Assembly (NCBI RefSeq): GCF_002514725.1
Contig: NZ_NTLB01000005.1
Span: 248,001 to 312,000 of the forward strand
From: Mangrovitalea sediminis
GTDB taxonomy: Bacteria; Pseudomonadota; Gammaproteobacteria; Pseudomonadales; Oleiphilaceae
Reading direction: 5' to 3'
DNA: 64,000 nucleotides
Made by a program: the position numbers and the translations under genes. This document shows positions 37,008 through 46,413 of the stretch, piece by piece. Position 1 is the stretch's first letter, and each line of letters begins with the position of its first letter. The notes below the pieces were generated by a model, which worked only from the letters and a program-made list of their open reading frames with translations, did not search any database and had not been told where the DNA came from.

Positions 37008-38304
37008 AGGGCACCTCCTGGCTGTTTCGACTCACCTCGAGAATCGGGTATTCGATGCCAAAGTCGTTGACCACCCTGAGCGCGCTCCGTACCCCATCCT
37101 CATGAAACCCATTGTGCCAGTATGCGCCACAGAAGTGAGTACGATGGCGATTGCCGATGTCGTGATAACGCGATTGGGCCTCGACACCGGCCAAGGTAAA
37201 TTCCGGATGGGCGTATTGGAATCGCTTGATTATTTTAAGGGGATGGATGCCGGCACTCCGATTGAGCGTCACGCAGAAGGTTTCGGGTGCGTCGAAATTC
37301 TGCAGAATATTCATGTTGTAGGTGACGGAGACCGGTGCTGACGAACTCTGCGGAATGTAATAATTCCAGGCCGCCCAGGCACGTCGGTTGTTGGGTAGCA
37401 TGCATTCGTCGGTGTGCAGCACTACATCGTTCATTTGGTACGGAATGGCCCCAAGAATCTCGGTTTCAGCCGGCGTGGCATCTTTCAATAATGCGAGAGC
37501 CTGGTCGCTGTGGCAGGCCATTACGATCTGGTCGAAGCGGTGACTTCCCAGAGGGGTGCGGATTTCCACTTCCTTAGGGTGACGCAGCACGGCCTCGACC
37601 GGAGCGTTCAGGTGTAGTTTGTCGCCAAAGTGCGGCAGCATGCGTTTGACGTAGCTGGCGGACCCGCGCTTGAGAACGCGCCACTGGGGGCGCTCGTCCA
37701 CGGACAACATTCCGTGATTTTCGAAGAAACGGAGGAAAAAACGTACCGGAAACTGGGCGGTCGCCCCTTCCGGTGCCGACCAGATGGCCGCCCCCATCGG
37801 AATAATGTAATGGTCGCGAAAATAGTTGGAGAAACGGTGGCGTCGCAGGTAGGCCGCCAGCGTCTCATCGGCTTGAATCACGTCTCTGGCGAGCTCGTCG
37901 CGTGTTATGCGATTAAAGCGCAGGATCTCCCGGATCATGTTGATAAAGCGCGGATTCAGAAGGTTGCGACGCTGGGCGAACAGGGTGTTGAGGCTGGTAC
38001 CGTTGTATTCCAGTCCACGACGCTCGCTTTGAACGCTGAAACTCATGTCGCTGGGTTCTGATTCAACCCCAAGCACTTGCATCAAGCGGATGAAGTTTGG
38101 ATAGGTCCAGTCATTGAAGACGATAAAGCCTGTATTCACCGGCCAGACACGTCCATGTCGCTCCACCGGCAGCGTATGGGTATGGCCCCCGGCATAATCG
38201 TTTGCCTCGAAAATGTGGACCTCGTGGCGGCGGGACAGCATCCAGGCGGCGGTGAGTCCAGAGATACCGGTACCGACGACGGCAATACGTTGACGGGAAA
38301 TCAT
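36982..38304 (-). CDS. FAD-dependent amine-oxidase-like protein (COG2907 type)
   Basis: 440 residues. The dinucleotide motif RIAVVGTGISGLTAAWMLSRRHEVHIFEANDYAGGHTHT (residues 6-44) is a classic GxGxxG with the amine-oxidase/desaturase GG motif. Later blocks are TGFIVFNDWTYPNFIRL and FCGAYWHNGFHEDGVRSAL, the C-terminal FAD contact. It probably oxidises or desaturates an acyl chain together with the Cfa-like enzyme. It overlaps SDR (4 bp) upstream and DUF1365 (26 bp) downstream. Confidence 0.85.
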   Translation of the reverse strand: MISRQRIAVVGTGISGLTAAWMLSRRHEVHIFEANDYAGGHTHTLPVERHGRVWPVNTGFIVFNDWTYPNFIRLMQVLGVESEPSDMSFSVQSERRGLEYNGTSLNTLFAQRRNLLNPRFINMIREILRFNRITRDELARDVIQADETLAAYLRRHRFSNYFRDHYIIPMGAAIWSAPEGATAQFPVRFFLRFFENHGMLSVDERPQWRVLKRGSASYVKRMLPHFGDKLHLNAPVEAVLRHPKEVEIRTPLGSHRFDQIVMACHSDQALALLKDATPAETEILGAIPYQMNDVVLHTDECMLPNNRRAWAAWNYYIPQSSSAPVSVTYNMNILQNFDAPETFCVTLNRSAGIHPLKIIKRFQYAHPEFTLAGVEAQSRYHDIGNRHRTHFCGAYWHNGFHEDGVRSALRVVNDFGIEYPILEVSRNSQEVPYGQAPQLA

Positions 38305-39098
38305 AGGACAGAGTCCTTCTGTTGTTCGTTACGGGCAAGGTTGGCCGCGATCCGGTCTGCCAGTGGGCGGGGCAGGCAAGCCAGAAGCTTCAACAGACCG
38401 GTAAAGCGTTTCGGGAAGGCGATCTCATTGTGACCTCGCTGCAAGCCCCGACAGATAATGCGGGCGGCTTTGTCGGCATCGATGCGAAAAGGCATCGGAA
38501 AGTCATTGCGGTCAGTAAGCGGCGTGCGGACAAAACCGGGAGAAATGATCGTCACCGGAATATTTTCCGCGGCAAGGTCAGCCCTTAGTGATAGTGCAAA
38601 GGTGGTCAGTGCCGCCTTGGAGGCGCTGTAGGCTTCGGCCCTGGGAAACGGGAACCACCAGGCGGATGAGCTCATGATCGCCAGACGCGCCGGAAGACCG
38701 GACGAACGGGTCTGCCGGAGAACCGGCAGGACGGCTTCCACGCAGCGTACAGTTCCCATGACATTGGTCTCCATCACCCTTCCTACAAGTTCGCTGTCGA
38801 AATGGCGTACGTCCAGGTATTCGCAGGTACCGGCATTCAGGATTGCCAGCTCTATGGCGCCTTGTTCCCGCAGTGTTTTAGCCAGCCGCGCCACGTCCTC
38901 GCGTGATGTCGTGTCGCCCGGTAAAGGCGTTATACGCGCAGGGAATTCCCGCTTCAGGGCATTGAGTGCGTCCTGATTCCGTGCCGTGGCCAGGACGCGA
39001 AAGCCCTCATGGGCAAACATCCGGGCGAGGGCGAGGCCGATACCGGAAGAAGCGCCGGTAAGCCAGACTGTTGCCGGGACTTCCTGTTCGGTAATCAT
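38301..39098 (-). CDS. Short-chain dehydrogenase/reductase
   Basis: 265 residues, classical SDR: cofactor loop TGASSGIGLALA (residues 14-25), structural LNAGT in place of NNAG, catalytic Ser in AIMSSSAWW and the YxxxK motif in AYSASKAAL. NADP(H) preference is suggested by the basic ATARNQ segment. It is coupled by 4-bp overlaps to both the NTF2-like gene and the flavoprotein gene. Substrate is probably a fatty-acyl or lipid carbonyl, by context only. Confidence 0.85.
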   Translation of the reverse strand: MITEQEVPATVWLTGASSGIGLALARMFAHEGFRVLATARNQDALNALKREFPARITPLPGDTTSREDVARLAKTLREQGAIELAILNAGTCEYLDVRHFDSELVGRVMETNVMGTVRCVEAVLPVLRQTRSSGLPARLAIMSSSAWWFPFPRAEAYSASKAALTTFALSLRADLAAENIPVTIISPGFVRTPLTDRNDFPMPFRIDADKAARIICRGLQRGHNEIAFPKRFTGLLKLLACLPRPLADRIAANLARNEQQKDSVL

Positions 39099-39529
39099 GC
39101 CGCGTGTCTCCGTATCCAGCGTACTGCGGTACCGAGCAGCGGAATGTTTTCATAGAGCAACTGGCCGGCATCGAAGTAATCCCGATGAAAAATGACCCGG
39201 TCGTTCATGAACTGCAGATAGCTGATGCCTTCGACGCGGACCTCCTCGCCACCCCGGAGACGCCGATGCCTCAGACGCATCAGCCAGGGTTGCGTTGCCT
39301 CATTGGCCTGTTGCAGCGGCGCATCGAAATCGAAGGTACAGCTGATCACGTTGCTGTAGGCATCCCGGAAATATTGTTCAAGCGCGGTTAATCCCCGGAT
39401 TGTCACGAAAGGATCCTGAAACCGGATATCCTTTGCGTAGACATCGGAAAGATTTCGCGCTTTAGGGTGGGGCAGCTCATTAAAAAGCTCGCGAAACGGT
39501 ACCAGCCGATCATCACTGTTGTGATACAT
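39095..39529 (-). CDS. NTF2/SnoaL-like protein
   Basis: 144 residues with a cone-shaped NTF2-like fold pattern (ARNLSDVYAKDIRFQDPFVTIRGLTALEQYFRDAYSN, YLQFMNDRVIFHRDYFDAGQLLYENIPLLG). The family includes small isomerases and binding proteins; members next to SDR/COG2907 genes are usually left unnamed. It overlaps the desaturase gene by 17 bp and the SDR gene by 4 bp, so expression is coupled. Confidence 0.78.
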   Translation of the reverse strand: MYHNSDDRLVPFRELFNELPHPKARNLSDVYAKDIRFQDPFVTIRGLTALEQYFRDAYSNVISCTFDFDAPLQQANEATQPWLMRLRHRRLRGGEEVRVEGISYLQFMNDRVIFHRDYFDAGQLLYENIPLLGTAVRWIRRHAA

Positions 39530-40487
39530 GCTTGAGCTCCCTTCTTCTCTGGCGATCGCGGATAATGGCTTCTTCCTGGATGTGCAGGGGTACCGGGTTC
39601 AAGTCCCAAATCAGCCGACACTTTTGCATCAGCCAGAGCAGGTAGTAGGTCATGTCGATTTCCCACCAGCGAAAGCCCTGCCGGGCAGACTGGGGCCAGC
39701 GGTGATGGTTGTTGTGCCAGCCTTCGCCAAGGGTGATTAACGCCAACCAGATATTGTTTCGGCTGCCATCGTCCGTCTCGAATCGACGAGAACCCCAGAC
39801 ATGCGACAGTGAGTTGATTGAGACGGTGGCGTGAAACAAGAAAACCGTCGAAACAAAAAAGCCCCACAGGGTCAGTTGTGGACCATTGGTGTCAAGCCCA
39901 GGAGCCGCCAGTGATAACCATTCGCCCAAGCCGTAGAGCGAAAGTATCGTCAGCACGGGGATCAGGGCATCAAAACGATTAAGAAAGCGGAGCTCCGGAA
40001 ACTTTTCCCAGTCACGAATACGCCGAAAATCCGTCACGAAGCCTGCGTCACAGGTGAACCAGCCGACATGTGCCCACCAGAAGCCTCGCTGAGTGGGGGA
40101 GTGGAGGTCCTCGGGACCGTCTGAATGCTGGTGATGGCGGCGATGGTGGGCGGCCCACCAGAGTGCGCCCCGTTGAGCGGCCATGGCGCCGACCAGCGCG
40201 AAAATAAACTGCACGGAACGTGATGTTTTAAAGGTTTTATGGGCAAAATAGCGGTGATAGAAACCGGTAATGGCAAACATCCTGATAAGGAAAAAGGCAG
40301 CGGCAAATCCGACAGCGAAAGGGCTGACGCCGACAAACCATATGCCTAGGCACGCTACATGCATGCCAACAAAGGGAAGTACCCGGATAGCGTTAAATTT
40401 GACGCTTTGGTGGTCGAGATGATCCAAATGCGCTTCGGCATCGAACCATCGCTGAATGTTGTACTGCAAATGCTGCAATCGGGTCAT
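39513..40487 (-). CDS. Acyl-CoA / acyl-lipid delta-9-type fatty acid desaturase
   Basis: 324 residues, membrane-bound di-iron desaturase. The three histidine boxes are present: HRYFAHK (HxxxxH), HRRHHQHSD (HxxHH) and HNNHHRWPQ (HxxHH). Hydrophobic pairs lie between them. It introduces a double bond in a long acyl chain, which would be the substrate for the downstream methyltransferase. It is the first gene of the eight-gene minus-strand lipid operon and is divergent from a flavoprotein gene; the 110-bp gap must contain both promoters. Confidence 0.9.
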   Translation of the reverse strand: MTRLQHLQYNIQRWFDAEAHLDHLDHQSVKFNAIRVLPFVGMHVACLGIWFVGVSPFAVGFAAAFFLIRMFAITGFYHRYFAHKTFKTSRSVQFIFALVGAMAAQRGALWWAAHHRRHHQHSDGPEDLHSPTQRGFWWAHVGWFTCDAGFVTDFRRIRDWEKFPELRFLNRFDALIPVLTILSLYGLGEWLSLAAPGLDTNGPQLTLWGFFVSTVFLFHATVSINSLSHVWGSRRFETDDGSRNNIWLALITLGEGWHNNHHRWPQSARQGFRWWEIDMTYYLLWLMQKCRLIWDLNPVPLHIQEEAIIRDRQRRRELKHVSQQ

Positions 40488-40597
40488 CGCCCTGATCCCT
40501 GTTATGTCTAAAATTGGCTTTATGAGTGACGTTCACGGCCGCTTTCGGAAAAAAGTTGCCGGAACCAGTTCTCCTATATACGAACGAACGGCGGTTT

Positions 40598-41623
40598 ATG
40601 ATGCATCGCAAACGAATACGAAGTGTCGGGATTATCGGTTCAGGTATGGCTGGTCTGGCCTGTGCGATTCGCCTGAATGCTGTCGGTATTCGTGTGGGTA
40701 TTTATGAGAAGTCCCGCGGGCCGGGAGGTCGCATGGCGTCCAAGCGCGTGGACGGCGATGCCAGGACCTTGGATATGGGCGCTCAGTACTTCACGATACG
40801 CAATACACGCTTTCGTCGCTTCCTCGAAAGTTACGCCGGTTTCGATACCTTCGCGGCGTGGTCAGGACGCCTTTTGCACGAAGCGGACGATGGAGGTCTG
40901 GAGGCCTTTACCGTCCAGCAACGGTTTGTGGGTGCTCCCCGCATGTCAGCAATTACCCGGGCGCTCTCGCGACACATTCCGGTTGAATACGGTGTCCAGG
41001 CGGAGCGTCTTGAACATGATGAGGATGGTTGGCGGATTCTCGCCCAAGGCGGTCATCGCATTGGTCCATACGATGCCTTGGTGTTGACGCCGCCGCCCGC
41101 TCAGTCGAATTGCCTGCTTCATGGTTTCCCCGAGCTGCAGAAGGAATTGGAAGGCTATAGCATGCTGCCCTGTATGGCAGTCGCTGCGTGCTTTTCCGAG
41201 CCATTGGATCTGGATTTCCAGGGCGTTCAGCTCGTTCAACATCCGGTCTTGCGATGGGCCGGGCTGGATTCGAGCAAACCGGGTCGAGAAGAAGGTGTCG
41301 AATGGTGGGTGTTGCACGCAGATCCTTATTGGTCCCTGTCTCAGCTCGATAAACCTGAAGACGAGGTAAGCGATGCCCTGGTCGAGGCGTTCCGGGAGCG
41401 TTTTTCCTTGAAGGCCGTCGTCGCCGAAAGACACATTCACCGTTGGCGTTATGCCATTCCGGAGACTGAAGTCGGTCCAGGTCATCTTTGGTATCCGAAG
41501 GTCAATCTCGGGCTCTGCGGCGACTGGTTGAGTGGCGGCCGGGTGGAGGGGGCTTTCGATAGCGCGGAAAGCCTTCTGGCGCATCTTCGCTCGGATGATC
41601 GCCTTGGGTTCAGCCTGCCCTGA
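40598..41623 (+). CDS. Renalase-like NAD(P)/FAD-dependent oxidoreductase
   Basis: 341 residues from ATG 40598 (next codon is also ATG); the frame extends upstream to a GTG at 40526 but the Rossmann motif should start near the N-terminus. SVGIIGSGMAGLACAIRLNAVGIRVGIYEKSRGPGGRMASKR is the FAD-binding region, and DMGAQYFTIRNTRFRRFL is typical of the renalase-like family. The C-terminal LGLCGDWLSGGRVEGAFDSAESLL closes the FAD site. It is divergent from the lipid operon and could share its regulation. Substrate unknown. Confidence 0.82.
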   Translation: MMHRKRIRSVGIIGSGMAGLACAIRLNAVGIRVGIYEKSRGPGGRMASKRVDGDARTLDMGAQYFTIRNTRFRRFLESYAGFDTFAAWSGRLLHEADDGGLEAFTVQQRFVGAPRMSAITRALSRHIPVEYGVQAERLEHDEDGWRILAQGGHRIGPYDALVLTPPPAQSNCLLHGFPELQKELEGYSMLPCMAVAACFSEPLDLDFQGVQLVQHPVLRWAGLDSSKPGREEGVEWWVLHADPYWSLSQLDKPEDEVSDALVEAFRERFSLKAVVAERHIHRWRYAIPETEVGPGHLWYPKVNLGLCGDWLSGGRVEGAFDSAESLLAHLRSDDRLGFSLP

Positions 41624-41677
41624 AGAGATGCGCGCTACCGATACTCTGATGCGCGCGGCAGGGGGAGTGGGCTCTTA

Positions 41678-43141
41678 TCAGGCGCGAAGTATCGCTGGCT
41701 TCAGATAGAAGTGGATGATGGTGCCGTCAGAGAACTTATTGAAGAAGGCGCTGACATCGCTGATCTGCCGCAGATGGCGCTCTCTCGTCAGCGGGTCCCG
41801 CACCAACACCTTGATGCCGTTGAAGTTCTCGCGAATATTCGTGAATCTTGCGCGCATGGTGCAGGTGACCACCGACTCCGCCGGGACCTTCATTGCCGCC
41901 GCGAGCGCCTGACGATGGGCCGCGATCGCGCCGGCATCAAGGTTTTCCCGTGTATCGATATGGTCGAGCTTGATCCGGTCGACGATGCAGCGTGAATAGC
42001 TGCCCGGGCTCCGGCGGGCCTTGCGGCGAAAAGCTTCCCAAAAGAAGTTATCGGTCAGCTGGCTGAAATCCTTCATATCGCTCAGGCAATGATCGACCCA
42101 TTCGAAGGTTTCCTGATCCTCGAGCACCTCATTGATGCCTTCCCGCAGTATCCAGTCGAAGCCCAGTGCCGTCTTGTGGGCATACACCTGACGGTACATC
42201 TGGTGGCGGCTGTAGACGAAATCCTCCAGTGCGCCCAGCCCCTTGTGGGCGATGGCCAGCCCGAGCCAGGGGTTCTCCACGTTCCACCCAAACCGGAGGT
42301 TGCTTAGTAGGTGGTCGAGGTTGAAGCCCCCGATGGTGACCGACGAATGGAAACCGTCTCGCAGCATGTAGTCGGCCCGGTCCGCATCGACTTCACCGGA
42401 GACGATGGAGGACAGGAGGTCCATGACCATTCGCGGTGTAGAGGCGTGTTGGAGTGCGCCGGCATTGGCGTCGGGACCGGCGATGAATTCCCAGAAGGTG
42501 TGGGCGTGGGCGCAGAACTGCTCGGATGGACGGGCCTGGGTGGTTTCCATGATGCCGAGTACATCCTCGATGGCGATACCGGTTTCGACGAACCCGGTGT
42601 CCTGCAGGATCTGCCAGGCTACCCTGACGGAGTAGTGTTCGTGCTCCAGTTCTTCCGGGGTTTCCCCATGGATGGTGCTAATGTCGACGTCTCGCCAGAG
42701 ATCGGCAAAACGCTGTGGCCGGCTCATCAGCTCCCGGATGCGCCGAGCCTGAGTGAACTGGTGGGAAAAGCTGGAGTGCCCACTATCGTGAAGAAGACAG
42801 CCGAGACGGATCACCTTTGCGAAATAGTCGATAGCCTCCAGTTGGCTGAAGGTCAGGTCGACACGGCGACTGAGATTACGTTCGCGCAGGTACGCATCGA
42901 TCATCGAACGGAACATGCGCCCGCCGACATGCATGACGCCAATGCTGTGCAGGAATCGCGAATGGGTGGCTCCCGGGAAGACCAGGCTGAGGATGTCGTT
43001 TTGACAGATATTGCGCAGGCGCTGAAAAAGCGGGTGATCGATGACATCGATTTCGTGCCGGTAAAGCGGGATGCCGCCATGTACCGGGTCCATAATAAGC
43101 TTGTCGTAGGCGCCCAAAAGGTCGTCGATGGCACTGCGCAT
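41678..43141 (-). CDS. HD-domain phosphohydrolase (dNTPase/SAMHD1-like)
   Basis: 487 residues. MDPVHGGIPLYRHEIDVIDHPLFQRLRNICQN is the family start. The HD metal site is built from THSRFLHSIGV (His), LLHDSGHSSFSHQF (HD) and, later, DRADYMLRDGFHSS (Asp). Members hydrolyse nucleotides or related phosphates; the exact substrate here is not known. It converges on the renalase-like gene and lies opposite the RR/PP2C gene across a 524-bp gap. Confidence 0.82.
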   Translation of the reverse strand: MRSAIDDLLGAYDKLIMDPVHGGIPLYRHEIDVIDHPLFQRLRNICQNDILSLVFPGATHSRFLHSIGVMHVGGRMFRSMIDAYLRERNLSRRVDLTFSQLEAIDYFAKVIRLGCLLHDSGHSSFSHQFTQARRIRELMSRPQRFADLWRDVDISTIHGETPEELEHEHYSVRVAWQILQDTGFVETGIAIEDVLGIMETTQARPSEQFCAHAHTFWEFIAGPDANAGALQHASTPRMVMDLLSSIVSGEVDADRADYMLRDGFHSSVTIGGFNLDHLLSNLRFGWNVENPWLGLAIAHKGLGALEDFVYSRHQMYRQVYAHKTALGFDWILREGINEVLEDQETFEWVDHCLSDMKDFSQLTDNFFWEAFRRKARRSPGSYSRCIVDRIKLDHIDTRENLDAGAIAAHRQALAAAMKVPAESVVTCTMRARFTNIRENFNGIKVLVRDPLTRERHLRQISDVSAFFNKFSDGTIIHFYLKPAILRA

Positions 43142-43665
43142 TGGAGAGTCCTTCGGCCGTCGTCAATGAAGTCTTCGGTGAGTGGAGCGGGGGCCATGTG
43201 CCGGATAGTGGTGATTGTTACATTAAATATGTCGGAATGGGCCGTCACGTACCCTTGCATGGCAGATTTTCTTTGGCAGTGAGAGTAGTATAACGCGTCC
43301 AATGGCGCGGACGGTATGAAATCCGGGCTATCCGAGGTCGACTGGCGCTCGGAAAGGTGGGGCTGGGAACGATGATTGATGTCGCAAAAGCCCCCAGATA
43401 AAGCGATAGGTTTGTGAAATGTGGTTACAGGCGGCACTAAATGTGACGTTTAACATGAAATCTGCCCCTGTATCACAGTCAATTAGGATGAAAACTCTAG
43501 AATTGGCACCTAAGCTTCATATATGTGCATGTCGGACCAGAACAGGCCGCCGTTGTGGCGCGCCGAGCAGTGGGCGTCTTCGGGGAGTTTGGGCCCGATG
43601 ACTGACGAGTGGCCTAACGTTCGGAATACAGTATGGCCCGATCATAACTCAGGCCGGTGTCTGTT
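43142..43665. other. Gene-free region between HD hydrolase and PP2C gene
   Basis: 524 bp between divergent genes. Short open frames here lack coding character. An A+T-richer stretch at about 43420-43520 is the most promoter-like part, but I could not pick a convincing -35/-10 pair or operator. Confidence 0.5.
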
Positions 43666-44847
43666 ATGACGTCGCGAACGGAAAGAATACTGATCGTTGA
43701 TCAGACCAGCGAGATTCAGGCAGCGCTGACGAAATATTTGAGCGACAAGGGTTTCCTGGTGTCTTCCTGTGCCGATCTCGAGACGGCGCTGACGCGTGTG
43801 GACGATAATCCGCCTGACGTGATTTTTGCCGATTTGGGGCCGAAGGCAATCGCAGAGCTTTCATCCCAATGCCGCGTGGAGGATGGGCGCATCCCCGTCG
43901 TCGTATGTTCTCACGCAAAACAGGTGGACGATGTCCTGTTGGCGTTGAGAGCGGGTGCTTCGGATTTCCTGAATAAGCCCCTCGATGACCATCAGGCGGT
44001 CGACGGAGTCCTGGGCAAGCTCTTCGATCAGGTTCGGTTGACCCGTCTCAACCAGGTGTACCGGCAAGAGCTGGAAGAGAGCAATCGCCACTTACGCGAA
44101 GGCATCGCGGAGTTGCGAGCGGATCAGAGCGCTGGTCGCAAGGTCCAGATGCGCATGCTCCCCGAACATAATCGCCAGATCGGCGACATTCACCTGGATC
44201 ACCTCGTCAAACCCTCCCTCTATCTCAGCGGCGATTTTCTCGATTACTTCCGACTCGATGACAACCGGATGCTGGTGTATATCGCCGACGTGTCTGGACA
44301 CGGCGCCAGCTCGGCCTTCGTCACGGTTTTGCTGAAGAATCTGACCAATCGTCTGCAGCGTAACCTGAGGCGGGGCTCCAGTGACGATATCCGCTATCCG
44401 GACCGTTTCCTGCACCGGGTCAACAAGGAGTTGCTGGATACACGGCTCGGCAAGCACTTGACTTTGTTCGTGGGAATCATCGATACCGCGAAGCACGAAA
44501 TGAGCTATGCGGTCGGGGCGCATTTCCCCATGCCGATCCTGGCTGCAGGAGGTGAAGCGCACTTTCTCGAGGGGAGTGGGCTGCCGGTTGGCCTGTTCGA
44601 AGAGCCGTCGTGGGTTATCTACCACACCTCCTTACCGCAGAATTTCAGCCTTTTACTCTTTTCAGATGGTATATTGGAAGTGATCAAGGCCAATAGTCTC
44701 GATGAAAAGGAAAATAGGCTACTTGAAGTCGTCAGCGCCGGGGGGCACACTATCGCGTCCTTGAGTGAGGCACTGGCTCTCGATGAGATTAGCGAACTTC
44801 CGGACGATATCGCAATCGTAACCGTGACGGATATGGCGGCGAGCTGA
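43666..44847 (+). CDS. Response regulator with PP2C-type (SpoIIE) phosphatase output
   Basis: 393 residues from ATG 43666 (a GTG 9 bp upstream is in frame). The receiver domain (residues 1-120) starts RILIVDQTSEIQAAL, with phosphoacceptor Asp in VIFADLGPK and Lys in FLNKPLDD. A coiled linker follows (LEESNRHLREGIAELRA). The SpoIIE phosphatase domain has LYLSGDFLDYFRLDDNRMLVYIADVSGHGASSAFV and ends LPDDIAIVTVTD, with the metal-binding Asp residues conserved. It is expected to dephosphorylate the STAS protein encoded 1 bp downstream, forming a partner-switching module. The HATPase kinase that would oppose it is not present in the window. Confidence 0.9.
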   Translation: MTSRTERILIVDQTSEIQAALTKYLSDKGFLVSSCADLETALTRVDDNPPDVIFADLGPKAIAELSSQCRVEDGRIPVVVCSHAKQVDDVLLALRAGASDFLNKPLDDHQAVDGVLGKLFDQVRLTRLNQVYRQELEESNRHLREGIAELRADQSAGRKVQMRMLPEHNRQIGDIHLDHLVKPSLYLSGDFLDYFRLDDNRMLVYIADVSGHGASSAFVTVLLKNLTNRLQRNLRRGSSDDIRYPDRFLHRVNKELLDTRLGKHLTLFVGIIDTAKHEMSYAVGAHFPMPILAAGGEAHFLEGSGLPVGLFEEPSWVIYHTSLPQNFSLLLFSDGILEVIKANSLDEKENRLLEVVSAGGHTIASLSEALALDEISELPDDIAIVTVTDMAAS

Positions 44848-44848
44848 A

Positions 44849-45337
44849 ATGTCCAGTTATAAGATTTTGCAAGCGGAGCAGCAGGGCATCTATGTCCTGA
44901 AATTCATCGGCGAGATCCGGTTGAATCTTTGCTCGACGCTCGACAACCTGATCGACTCGATGATTTCCAATCCTGAGTTCCGGACGGTTGTCGTCGATCT
45001 GACAGAGACCCAGGTGATCGACAGTACCACCCTGGGGCTGCTCGCCAAGATCGCCATCGCTGCCGAAAAACGCAGTCATTTCCTCCCCACGCTGGTCTCG
45101 ACGAATCCCGATATTACCCGTATCGTGCTCTCTATGGGGTTTGATCGAATCTTCATTATTGTGAGCGAGCCCGCTACCCGGATCGAGCAGTTGGAAGAGA
45201 TTCCGGTGCTGCGTGCTTCCGAGAAAGAGGTTCGTGACAAGGTCCTGGATGCCCATCGTGTTTTGATGAGCATGAATAAGAAGAATCGCGACGAGTTCAC
45301 CAATCTGGTTCGTGCTCTCGAGTGCGAAGACCAGTGA
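44849..45337 (+). CDS. STAS-domain anti-sigma-factor antagonist
   Basis: 162 residues. The STAS domain (about 1-110) has GIYVLKFIGEIRLNLCSTLDNLID and the phosphorylation loop VIDSTTLGLLAKIAIAAE, Ser being the likely phosphosite. A 50-residue C-terminal extension (PATRIEQLEEIPVLRASEKEVRDKVLDAHRVLMSMNKKNRDEFTNLVRALE) is helical and charged and might contact another partner. It starts 1 bp after the phosphatase gene, so it is the obvious substrate. The pair resembles HsbA-type switches controlling surface growth in Pseudomonas. Confidence 0.9.
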   Translation: MSSYKILQAEQQGIYVLKFIGEIRLNLCSTLDNLIDSMISNPEFRTVVVDLTETQVIDSTTLGLLAKIAIAAEKRSHFLPTLVSTNPDITRIVLSMGFDRIFIIVSEPATRIEQLEEIPVLRASEKEVRDKVLDAHRVLMSMNKKNRDEFTNLVRALECEDQ

Positions 45338-45371
45338 TCGGTATCGCGGCTTAATCTAACGGAACTTCTCG

Positions 45372-46403
45372 ATGTCCCAATCTCAAAAGATCGCCGTCAT
45401 CGGTGGTGGCAGCTTTGGTACTGCAATTGCCAAGGTGCTCTCTGAAAACGGGCAAAGCGTCCTTTTCTGGATGCGAGATCCCGACCGCGCCGAAGAAATC
45501 CAACGCACCCGTGTCAACCGGCGTTACATGCCGGACGTGGTACTGGACCCGTTGGTCGAGGCGACGACAGATCTTAAGGCTTGTCTTCGCCAGTGCCCGG
45601 TGGTGTTTCTTGCGCTACCCAGTAAGGCCTTTCGCCCCTTTATGGCGGAAGCGGCAGAAGATTTTCACCCCAACCAGATTGTGGTCAGTCTGACGAAAGG
45701 TATCGAGCGGGAAGGCTTTCGACTGATGAGCGAAATCCTCCAGCAGATTGTGCCAAAGACACGGATTGGTGTGCTGGGCGGGCCAAACCTGGCGGCTGAA
45801 ATCATTCGCCGGGACCTGACGGCCAGTGTCATCGCGTCTGCCGACGCCGATGTCCGCAAAACCGTCCAAGCCCTCCTGGGGTGCGAGTACTTCCGTGTCT
45901 ACGCCAATGTCGACGTCTACGGTGTCGAGCTGGGCGGGGCGCTGAAGAATATTTACGCCATTGTGGCCGGTTTGGCGGCCGCCTTGGGGATGGGCGAAAA
46001 CACCAAGGCCATGCTGATTACCCGGAGCCTGGCAGAAATGAGCCGCTTTGCGGTCAGTCTCGGTGCTAATCCCATGACGTTTCTCGGCCTGGCGGGCGTC
46101 GGGGACCTGATTGTTACCTGCCATTCGCCGCTGAGCCGGAATTACCGGGTCGGGTATGCGCTGGGTAAAGGCGATACCCTGGAGCACGCAGTGGCGGAGC
46201 TGGGACAGGTGGCTGAAGGTATCAATACGCTGCTGCTGGTAAAGGAAAAAGCAGAGGAAATGGATATCTATATGCCTCTGGTGAAGGGCTTATACGAGAT
46301 CATCTATAACAAGGCCAATATCCGGGATGTCATCCAGAACCTGATGATGGCCGTGCAGAGCTCCGACGTGGAATTCATTCTGCCGCGCCCGGAAGGTTGT
46401 TGA
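45372..46403 (+). CDS. gpsA: Glycerol-3-phosphate dehydrogenase [NAD(P)+]
   Basis: 343 residues. It reduces dihydroxyacetone phosphate to sn-glycerol-3-phosphate for phospholipid synthesis. Motifs: [18 protein letters not shown] (cofactor), [47 protein letters not shown] and the catalytic-Lys region [40 protein letters not shown] is diagnostic. It lies 34 bp after the STAS gene and 10 bp before sixA. Confidence 0.95.
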   Translation: MSQSQKIAVIGGGSFGTAIAKVLSENGQSVLFWMRDPDRAEEIQRTRVNRRYMPDVVLDPLVEATTDLKACLRQCPVVFLALPSKAFRPFMAEAAEDFHPNQIVVSLTKGIEREGFRLMSEILQQIVPKTRIGVLGGPNLAAEIIRRDLTASVIASADADVRKTVQALLGCEYFRVYANVDVYGVELGGALKNIYAIVAGLAAALGMGENTKAMLITRSLAEMSRFAVSLGANPMTFLGLAGVGDLIVTCHSPLSRNYRVGYALGKGDTLEHAVAELGQVAEGINTLLLVKEKAEEMDIYMPLVKGLYEIIYNKANIRDVIQNLMMAVQSSDVEFILPRPEGC

Positions 46404-46413
46404 GTCGGGTCCC

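Noticed and set aside
40488-40597. ChrR-type sigma-E promoter (TGATCC) for the lipid operon or the flavoprotein gene
   Set aside because: A TGATCC occurs on the plus strand, but no matching -10 at the right spacing follows.
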